Assembly: GCA_036744635.1 (NCBI GenBank)
Contig: DAIOHQ010000239.1
Coordinates: 1 to 7,578 of the forward strand
Length of the DNA stretch: 7,578 bases
Origin: DAIOHQ01 sp036744635
GTDB taxonomy: Bacteria > Planctomycetota > Phycisphaerae > Tepidisphaerales > Tepidisphaeraceae
Reading direction: 5' to 3'
This document shows, in pieces, positions 1 to 4,902 of the stretch. Below the pieces are notes generated by a model, which made no database searches, was not told the DNA's origin, and saw nothing but the letters and a program-made list of their open reading frames with translations. A program made the translations under genes and the position numbers. Every line of letters begins with the position of its first letter. The stretch's first letter is position 1.

Positions 1-92
1 TTTGTGGTTGTAGGGCGTTGCGCTGGCGGCGCGGGAAATGCGCAATTCGATAGTTGCGCGCGGTGGGGCGGGGGCACCGGTGAACTAGGGGT

Positions 93-260
93 GGATGGAG
101 TACACAGACGGCAGAACCGCTGCTCGCAAGCGAGCAGAGTAAACAGCCATGGCGGACAAGAATGTCCGCCCCACCAGGATGGAGTACACAGACGGCAGAA
201 CCGCTGCTCGCAAGCGAGCAGGCTAAACAGCCATGGCGGACAAGAATGTCCGCCCCACCA
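93..260. repeat. 84-bp tandem duplication, two copies, each with two palindromes
   Basis: Copies 93-176 and 177-260 are head to tail and differ only at two adjacent bases (138/222 and 139/223), so 82 of 84 match. Each copy holds a perfect 8-bp inverted repeat with a 2-nt spacer, CTGCTCGC-AA-GCGAGCAG (120-137 and 204-221). Each also holds a second perfect 8-bp inverted repeat with a 4-nt spacer, GGCGGACA-AGAA-TGTCCGCC (151-170 and 235-254). The unit length is a multiple of three, which explains the open frame across it. It resembles compound repetitive extragenic palindromes. Near-identity of the copies suggests a recent duplication. Confidence 0.9.
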
Positions 261-397
261 GATCAGGGCAAAGCCGCCTGAAGTGTCACGCACCCGGGTT
301 GAGAGATAGGGCGTGAAGTACAAGGTGATCTTTACGCTGGCTGCGCCAGAGGAGGCCCTGACCAGATTCTTCGGAGTACCTCGCTCGGAAAGCGCTC

Positions 398-456
398 AAC
401 GTAGGGTCCGCTTCAGCGGACGGAATTGTTCCGTCCGCTGAAGCGGACCCTACGTT
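398..456. repeat. Perfect 28-bp-stem hairpin with nested palindromes
   Basis: The left arm 398-425 and right arm 429-456 are exact reverse complements around a 3-nt loop (TTG, 426-428). Each arm is itself a near-complete palindrome: GTCCGCT-TC-AGCGGAC at 406-421 and GTCCGCT-GA-AGCGGAC at 433-448. It can therefore fold as one long hairpin or as two small ones. It lies about 90 nt beyond the stop of the DUF1501 gene and has no adjacent T tract on either strand. A structured extragenic repeat is more likely than a classical intrinsic terminator, although it could still block transcription or protect a 3' end. Confidence 0.9.
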
Positions 457-549
457 TGCATGTTCGTCCCATGTGGTGAGGGGTTAAGAATGACAGCTTG
501 GCCGTTGGTCGGCACTGAACCACGCGCGATTATGTAGATCTGCGCTCAT

Positions 550-1845
550 CTACAGGATCGGCAGGGGTTTGAATTGTTCGCCGAGGACGGGTTTGCTGGG
601 GGTTTTCAGCCAGTCTTGCAGGACGGCGGCGTAGACGTTGCGGAAATCGGTGTTGTGTTTGAGGTCGCCTTGATCGAGGTCGGTGAGGGAGGGGTGCTTG
701 CCGGCGAGGCCGGGTATGAGGGTCGGGCCGATGAGGAACATGGGGGCGGCGGCGCCGTGGTCGGTGCCGCCGGAGGCGTTTTGCTCGACGCGCCGGCCGA
801 ACTCGCTGAAGGTCATCATCAGGACGCGATCGTCGTTTTTCTGGGCCTTGAGGTCCTTGAAGAAGGCGTCGAGGCCGTCGGAGAGGGTTTTCATGAGCTG
901 GTCGTGGCGGCCTCTTTCGTTGGCGTGGGTGTCGAATCCGCCGAGGCTGACGTAATAGACGCGGGTGGGGAGGCCGCCGGCGATCATGGCGGCGACGGTG
1001 CGCAGGGAGTTGCCGAATTCATCGCGCGGGTATTCGCCGGTGGGGTGATAGTTGCCGGTGATGCGGAGGATGTCATCGCTGCTGACCTGGGCGTCCATGG
1101 CGGTGCGGTGGAGGAAGTCGAGGGTGGTTTTGGAGTCGGTGGCAGGCGGTTTCCGGTCAGCGGCGGCGGAAGGTGACGGCTTGGTGGTGGGGGACTTGGC
1201 GGGGGCTTGATTCAGTTTCAGATAATGGTCCTTGTCGCGGCCGTTGTAGCGGTAACTTTCGGGGCGCTCAAAGGCGAGGGGGGTGATGCGCTCGCCCTGC
1301 ATGGCCAGGGGAAGGACTTCGCCGATGGCGACGCCGACGTGGGGGTCGGCGCCGGCGCAGGTGGCGTCGAAATAGCGGCCAAGCCAGCCGCTGGTGGCGG
1401 TTTCGCGCTCGGGCTGGGCGCTTTGCCAGATATCCATGGAGCGGAAGTGGGAGCGGTTGGGGTTGGGATAGCCGACGCCTTGGATGATGGCGGCGTGGCC
1501 ATCATCGTAGAGTTTCTTGAGGGCGGTGAGGTTGGGGTGCAGGCCGATGTAGCTGTCGATCTTGAGGACATCCTTGGCATCGTGGCCGAGAGCGGGGCGG
1601 GCGCGGTGGTAATGGTCATCGGCGTAGGGAATGACGGTGTTGAGGCCATCATTGCCGCCGGCGAGTTGGACGACGACGAGGATGGAGGCGTCTTTGCCGG
1701 TGGGACGCTGGGTGCGTTTGACGTCGAGCGGATCGGCGAGGGCCATCATCGTCTGGTCGAGGAACGAGGGGATGGTGGGCGCGGCGGCGAGGATGGCCAG
1801 GCCACGCTGGAGGAAGATGCGACGGGTGGAGAGGTGGGTTAACAC
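550..1845 (-). CDS. DUF1501 family protein with Tat signal peptide
   Basis: This encodes 431 residues in the normal range for DUF1501, a family of exported proteins of unknown biochemical role related to the alkaline-phosphatase/sulfatase fold. A Tat-type signal opens the protein: TRRIFL at residues 7-12, then a hydrophobic stretch to about 29. Family motifs follow: QLAGGNDGLNT (60-70), SHFRSMDIWQ (132-141), GGFDTH (302-307), FSEFGRR (346-352) and GGTDHG (359-364). Residues 213-239 are a Pro/Ala/Thr/Lys-rich linker. I chose the GTG at 1845 because a GGAG (1854-1857) sits 8 nt upstream and the Tat motif comes at once. The frame stays open upstream to 2163, but there it only overlaps DUF1800 in another frame with Arg/Pro-rich noise. 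The start overlaps the DUF1800 stop by 7 nt, so translational coupling is likely. The family call is secure; the function is not. Confidence 0.93.
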   Translation of the reverse strand: MLTHLSTRRIFLQRGLAILAAAPTIPSFLDQTMMALADPLDVKRTQRPTGKDASILVVVQLAGGNDGLNTVIPYADDHYHRARPALGHDAKDVLKIDSYIGLHPNLTALKKLYDDGHAAIIQGVGYPNPNRSHFRSMDIWQSAQPERETATSGWLGRYFDATCAGADPHVGVAIGEVLPLAMQGERITPLAFERPESYRYNGRDKDHYLKLNQAPAKSPTTKPSPSAAADRKPPATDSKTTLDFLHRTAMDAQVSSDDILRITGNYHPTGEYPRDEFGNSLRTVAAMIAGGLPTRVYYVSLGGFDTHANERGRHDQLMKTLSDGLDAFFKDLKAQKNDDRVLMMTFSEFGRRVEQNASGGTDHGAAAPMFLIGPTLIPGLAGKHPSLTDLDQGDLKHNTDFRNVYAAVLQDWLKTPSKPVLGEQFKPLPIL

Positions 1846-3320
1846 AACTGGTACTCCGGCATGGAGACGATGAGCTGGACCATTTTTCTTACGGAGTCCT
1901 CGCGGTCGGGATGGCCGGCGAGGGCGTCGATCAGGACTTTTTTCTTGTCGTCGGCGATGGGGCGCTGGATCAGGTGCTGGACCCAATAGTCGGCGACGTC
2001 TTCGGAGGAATCGCCGGCTTTGGGGCGGAAGTCGGCGCCCTGGTGCTCCTTGGCGGGGCCAATTTTTCGGCCGACCCAGCCGGCGCTGGCCATCGGCATG
2101 CTGCCGCCGGCGAGGAAGACGGCTGTGTTGTAGCGGACGAAGAGGGTGCTGGTGTTGATCCACATCCGGCCGCCCGGCCAGCCTTTGACGTTGGGCGGGG
2201 CGAAGGGGACCTGGCCCATCTGCACGAGTGCTCCGGAGACCAGGCGCACCGGCGGCATCTGCAGATCGAGCAGGCGGATGGTGCCGACGAGCAACTGGAT
2301 GGGGGACTTGATCTGGCCGCCGATCACATCGGATGAATAGAACACCTTGCTGTTGAAGATGGTGCGGAGCAGGGGGCGCAGTTCGTATTTGTTTTCGCGG
2401 AGAACATCGCCGAGGCTTTCGGCGAGGGCATCATCGCACTCATCGGCGACGAAGAAGCGGTAGATTTTTGAGGCGATGTATTTGGCGCACTGGGGGCGGG
2501 CGAGAATGATTTCGAGGATGTCGTCGCCGTTGTAGTTGCCGCGCTGGCCGAGGAAGGTCTTGGCGCCGTCATCGTGCTGGCGCTGGTTGAAGAGGAAGTT
2601 TTCGCCGTCGTGGCTCCAGCCGGTGAAGGCGCGGGCGGCCTCCTTCACGTCGGTTTCGGTGTAGTTGCCGATGCCGAGGGTGAAGAGTTCCATCAGCTCG
2701 CGGGCGTAATTTTCATTGGGGTGTTCCTTGCGGTTTTGCTGGTTATTGAGGTAGTCGAGCATGGCCGGGTCGCGCGAGATGGCGCGGACGAAGTCGCGGA
2801 AATTGCCGGCGGCGTGGGTGCGGAGAAGCTCGTTCTGGTTCCACATGAGCATGGCCAGGCGTTCATCCTTGGCGCTGCTGGTGAAATGGCCATGCCAGAA
2901 GAGGGTGAGTTTTTCCTGAAGGGGGTGCGGGCCGGTTGCCATGCGCTTGAGCCACCAGGCGCCGGTGACGATGAGAGCCTCGCGATTTTTCTGTTGCAGC
3001 TCCTGGCGGAATTTTTTCTTTTGCTCTTCGCCCATGGCCTGGGTGGCAGCGCGAAGCTCGCGGAAGCTCTTGGGGTAGTCCTTGCCAAGGGCTTCTTCGA
3101 GATTGGGGACGTCGGTCTGGGATTGTTCATCAGCACCGGCGTCGGGGAAATCGAGGAGCGAATCGGCCGCGGCCGCGGGGCCTAGGGCGCGGATGTGGTC
3201 GATTTCGGCATCGGAACCGCCGAAGCCGGCGCGGTTGAGGAGATGGGCGGCTTTTACGCGGTCAAAGGGATCGGCGTCGGCCGGTTTCCAGGGGAGGAGG
3301 GATGGATGCATGCGCGCCAT
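1839..3320 (-). CDS. DUF1800 family protein
   Basis: This encodes 493 residues, typical for DUF1800, an uncharacterised family often paired with DUF1501 genes. Recognisable blocks are the N-terminal AAHLLNRAGFGG (24-35), KLTLFWHGHF (137-146), the Asn-rich stretch around DYLNNQQN (189-196), NENYARELMELFTLG (202-216) and EAARAFTGW (227-235). I see no signal peptide, so export may depend on the Tat-bearing DUF1501 partner; that is inference. I chose the ATG at 3320 because GGAG (3327-3330) lies 6 nt upstream. A TTG at 3356 would add 12 residues (MNVGYRTKPERI) unlike the family and has no comparable ribosome site. It is the first gene of a two-gene operon and overlaps DUF1501 at its 3' end. Residues 97-112 are Lys/Glu/Gln-rich and probably helical. 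Confidence 0.93.
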   Translation of the reverse strand: MARMHPSLLPWKPADADPFDRVKAAHLLNRAGFGGSDAEIDHIRALGPAAAADSLLDFPDAGADEQSQTDVPNLEEALGKDYPKSFRELRAATQAMGEEQKKKFRQELQQKNREALIVTGAWWLKRMATGPHPLQEKLTLFWHGHFTSSAKDERLAMLMWNQNELLRTHAAGNFRDFVRAISRDPAMLDYLNNQQNRKEHPNENYARELMELFTLGIGNYTETDVKEAARAFTGWSHDGENFLFNQRQHDDGAKTFLGQRGNYNGDDILEIILARPQCAKYIASKIYRFFVADECDDALAESLGDVLRENKYELRPLLRTIFNSKVFYSSDVIGGQIKSPIQLLVGTIRLLDLQMPPVRLVSGALVQMGQVPFAPPNVKGWPGGRMWINTSTLFVRYNTAVFLAGGSMPMASAGWVGRKIGPAKEHQGADFRPKAGDSSEDVADYWVQHLIQRPIADDKKKVLIDALAGHPDREDSVRKMVQLIVSMPEYQLC

Positions 3321-3501
3321 GATTCGCTCCGGTTTCGTCCGATATCCTACATTCAAACGGCGGGGGAGGGGGATTATTGCGGTCCGTGGCCGGCCAGATT
3401 CTGGATTAAGTGAGTGTGCGCCATCAGGCGCTGGCCCCTCACCCCGGCCCTCTCCCCCGAGTACGGGGGCGAGGGGGAAAGGCGCGGAATCGCGCGGTCC
3501 T
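3321..3501. other. Intergenic region upstream of the DUF1800-DUF1501 operon
   Basis: This 181-bp gap should carry the promoter of the minus-strand operon. I could not find a convincing -35/-10 pair. An 11-bp dyad, CCAGA-T-TCTGG (3394-3404), lies about 75 nt upstream of the DUF1800 start and is a weak operator candidate. The GC-rich hairpin listed separately lies nearer the peptidase stop. The peptidase and operon are on the same strand, so read-through is possible. Confidence 0.4.
3448..3475. repeat. GC-rich imperfect hairpin after the M42 peptidase gene
   Basis: The stem is CCCTC (3448-3452) plus CCCCC (3454-3458) pairing with GGGGG (3465-3469) plus GAGGG (3471-3475), with one T/C mismatch and the loop GAGTAC. 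It is 27 nt past the stop of the peptidase gene on the minus strand. No T tract follows, so it is not a canonical intrinsic terminator. The sequence around it (3436-3477) has the look of an extragenic palindrome seen in several GC-rich bacteria; that is recollection, not a search result. Confidence 0.6.
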
Positions 3502-4584
3502 TTAGAGCAGGTGTTTGAGCTTGTGGAAGCGCGCCTCCACGCGGGCTTTGAGGAGTTTGTGGCCGGGTTGGTATTCGTGGGCGGTGCGGGCGATTTGCAG
3601 GAAAAGCCTGACCATGTTTTGCCAGTCGGAGCGGTCGATGTATTCGGGGGCGATGGTCATCTTCTGGCGGTTCATGTTGTGATAGTTGCCGAGAGGGACG
3701 CAGATGCTGGCGGCCTGGAAGCCGTAGATGTCGTAGACGGTGGCTTCGCAGGTGCCGCCGGGCATGAGGGCGCGCTGGTATTGAAACTTCTTGTCCTTCC
3801 TGGCCAGCGCCTCGGCCTGGTGGGTGATGAAGTAGGAGAGGTCGGAGTTGAAGACGCTGGTCTTATCGCCGATGCGGATGATGGCGCCTTTGCCCTGTGG
3901 GGCGTAGGGCTGCATGGCGGAGCATTCGATGGCGATGAGGCGATCGGTTTTGCGCAGGAGCTTGGGGTGGAGGGCGGCGGCGATGGCGCCGATGAAGCCT
4001 TCCTCTTCAGCACGGGTGAGGAGGACGGCCACGGGGGCTTGCGGGGGCTTTTTGAGCAGTTCATCAAGCAGGGTCAGGGCGGCGGCGGCGCCGGCGAGAT
4101 CGTCGATCACGCGGGAGAGGAAGAGTTTGCCTTTGCTGCGGCCTTCGCCCTGGTCGAACATGCCGGGGACGCCGGGGGAGACGGGGGATTTGACGCGGAC
4201 TTTGACGTGATTGGGGACGGTGAGGCGGTCGTATTTCTCGGCGGTGGCGTCGATGACGGTGCCGGTGATTTCCCGGCCGGCGTCGAAGAAGCGCACCTTG
4301 GCGCCGCGGACGAGATCGATCAGCACCCAGCCGTGAAAGCGGGCGGCGAGTGTGTTCTTGTCGAGCATTTTTTCGGCGACGAAGCCGGGGTGGTCCATGT
4401 GGGCGGTGAAGAGCCAGCGCGGGGTTTTCTTGCGCGAGGGGAGCTCGATGAGCAGATTGCCGAAGGAATCGCGGGAGAGGCGGAGGCGCGGGCGGGCTTT
4501 GACGAATCGCTCGACGTAACGGACGACGTGTTGTTCGGCGAAGGGAGCGGTGGGGGTGGAGCAGAGTTCCTGGAGAATTTTCAT
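3502..4584 (-). CDS. M42-like (glutamyl aminopeptidase/endoglucanase family) metallopeptidase
   Basis: This encodes 360 residues, the usual size for M42, a family of cytosolic, often multimeric, two-metal aminopeptidases that trim peptides. Metal-site motifs appear in order: AHMDHPGF (61-68; ligand H62, with D64 behind it), SRVIDDLAG (157-165; bridging D161), TRAEEEGFIGA (190-200; E193 as likely base, E194 as ligand), IECS (219-222; E220 as ligand) and the C-terminal NYHN (300-303; H302 as ligand). All expected ligands are present, so the enzyme should be active. The usual GGTDA near the C-terminus is GGTCEA here (276-281). No signal peptide is visible. The ATG at 4584 has only a poor ribosome site, but the family-like N-terminus (KILQELCSTPTAP) supports it. 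It is transcribed divergently from the sigma factor gene. An M20-type hydrolase is a less likely reading. Confidence 0.88.
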   Translation of the reverse strand: MKILQELCSTPTAPFAEQHVVRYVERFVKARPRLRLSRDSFGNLLIELPSRKKTPRWLFTAHMDHPGFVAEKMLDKNTLAARFHGWVLIDLVRGAKVRFFDAGREITGTVIDATAEKYDRLTVPNHVKVRVKSPVSPGVPGMFDQGEGRSKGKLFLSRVIDDLAGAAAALTLLDELLKKPPQAPVAVLLTRAEEEGFIGAIAAALHPKLLRKTDRLIAIECSAMQPYAPQGKGAIIRIGDKTSVFNSDLSYFITHQAEALARKDKKFQYQRALMPGGTCEATVYDIYGFQAASICVPLGNYHNMNRQKMTIAPEYIDRSDWQNMVRLFLQIARTAHEYQPGHKLLKARVEARFHKLKHLL

Positions 4585-4629
4585 AGGGAATTTCGCATAT
4601 CAAAGGGTCCATGGGAAGGATGCAACATG

Positions 4630-4778
4630 CAAGCGGGGGTCAATGGGTCAGGTTGAAATTTCTGGGTGCCACAGGTCGCGGTACTCCGAGACCTGTGCCG
4701 CGTAGCGACGCAGTAAGACACAGGTCTGCGAATACGCCGACCTGTGGCACCCAAACTGACCCACTACCCAAGCGGGGG
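4630..4778. repeat. MITE-like unit: 10-bp direct repeats and outer inverted repeats around the palindromic element
   Basis: CAAGCGGGGG occurs exactly at 4630-4639 and 4769-4778. Just inside are the inverted repeats TGGGTCAG (4644-4651) and CTGACCCA (4756-4763), and inside those the 89-bp palindrome. This is the layout of a small non-autonomous insertion with a target-site duplication. The second copy of the palindrome at 7526 lacks the left outer repeat, so the outer part may be an older element or site into which the 89-bp core inserted. No transposase is present. Confidence 0.5.
4664..4752. repeat. 89-bp nested palindromic element, copy 1 (complete)
   Basis: The outer arms GGGTGCCACAGGTC (4664-4677) and GACCTGTGGCACCC (4739-4752) are perfect 14-bp inverted repeats. 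Inside, CACAGGTC and GACCTGTG occur twice each, so the two halves can form two separate hairpins with 12-nt loops. A small central stem GCGT-AGCG-ACGC (from about 4700) lies between them. The element can thus fold as one long imperfect hairpin or as a multi-stem structure. Its first 53 bases recur exactly at the right edge of the window. Confidence 0.9.
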
Positions 4779-4850
4779 ATAATTTGGCTGACATTGACCT
4801 TGGCCGCAAGGGGCGGATGGCTCGATAGTTAGTCTCTTTTTCTGCGGTTT

Positions 4851-4863
4851 GCACGGTTCGTGC
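4851..4863. promoter_or_regulatory. Candidate operator dyad abutting the -35 box
   Basis: GCACG-GTT-CGTGC is a perfect 5-bp inverted repeat with a 3-nt spacer that ends on the base just before the -35 hexamer of the sigma gene's promoter. Its position suits an activator site or a site where a bound protein would hinder polymerase. No regulator can be assigned, and a short dyad in GC-rich DNA can arise by chance. Confidence 0.35.
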
Positions 4864-4892
4864 TTGACCAATCCGGCGGTGGCGACGATAAT
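4864..4892 (+). promoter_or_regulatory. Near-consensus sigma-70 promoter of the sigma factor gene
   Basis: TTGACC (4864-4869) and GATAAT (4887-4892) are separated by 17 nt, five of six matches to consensus in each box with optimal spacing. Transcription should start about 7 nt further, near 4899-4900, only 3-4 nt before the ATG at 4903. The mRNA would be essentially leaderless or use the ATG at 4909. The position also rules against a start at the TTG at 4849, which lies upstream of the promoter. Confidence 0.65.
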
Positions 4893-4902
4893 CGGACCTA
4901 CG

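Larger units (their letters stand above)
1..549. other. Gene-poor, repeat-bearing intergenic region
   Basis: No convincing protein gene is visible. An open frame covers most of positions 4-309, but much of it is a translation of the 84-bp tandem repeat, so it is best read as an artefact of GC-rich repeat DNA. A short frame starting with GTG at 313 and ending at 441 runs into the 398-456 hairpin and encodes nothing I recognise. Positions 1-92 hold only a weak 6-bp inverted repeat (GCGCAA at 40-45, TTGCGC at 54-59). I see nothing else in 261-397 or 457-549 apart from a 6-bp dyad (534-539 with 548-553) that overlaps the stop of the DUF1501 gene. Confidence 0.6.
4585..4902. other. Divergent intergenic region between peptidase and sigma factor genes
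   Basis: This 318-bp gap contains no gene. From left to right it holds a 10-bp direct repeat, an outer inverted repeat, the 89-bp nested palindromic element, the second copies of the outer inverted and direct repeats, a short dyad and the sigma gene's promoter. Each is listed separately. I see no clear promoter for the minus-strand peptidase gene. Confidence 0.7.

Noticed and set aside
93..260. CRISPR array
   Set aside because: There are only two adjacent units with no variable spacers; the unit is a palindromic tandem duplication.
4..309. Plus-strand open frame with a 28-residue internal repeat
   Set aside because: The protein repeat is just the translation of the 84-bp tandem DNA repeat with its palindromes. 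No ribosome site or domain supports a gene.
313..441. Short GTG-started frame (VKYKVIFTLAAPEE...)
   Set aside because: It ends inside the 398-456 hairpin, has only a weak purine-rich stretch upstream and matches nothing I know.
574..1842. Plus-strand open frames opposite DUF1501
   Set aside because: They mirror the coding strand's codon bias, have repetitive Gly/Val/Ala/Glu composition and carry no recognisable domain.
1846..2163. Upstream extension of DUF1501 to position 2163
   Set aside because: The added residues are Arg/Pro-rich out-of-frame DUF1800 sequence and would place the Tat motif far inside the protein.
3082..4656. Long plus-strand open frame of 524 codons across the peptidase gene
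   Set aside because: It is antisense to the clear M42 gene and the start of DUF1800. Its translation is Gly/Ala/Val/Glu/Asp-rich with no family motif, as expected opposite GC-rich coding DNA.
4794..4829. Second possible promoter, TTGACC with GATAGT
   Set aside because: The spacing is 24 nt, well outside the workable range for sigma-70.
4849..4902. TTG start for the sigma factor gene, adding 18 residues
   Set aside because: A near-consensus promoter (4864-4892) lies downstream of this codon, so the transcript would not include it.
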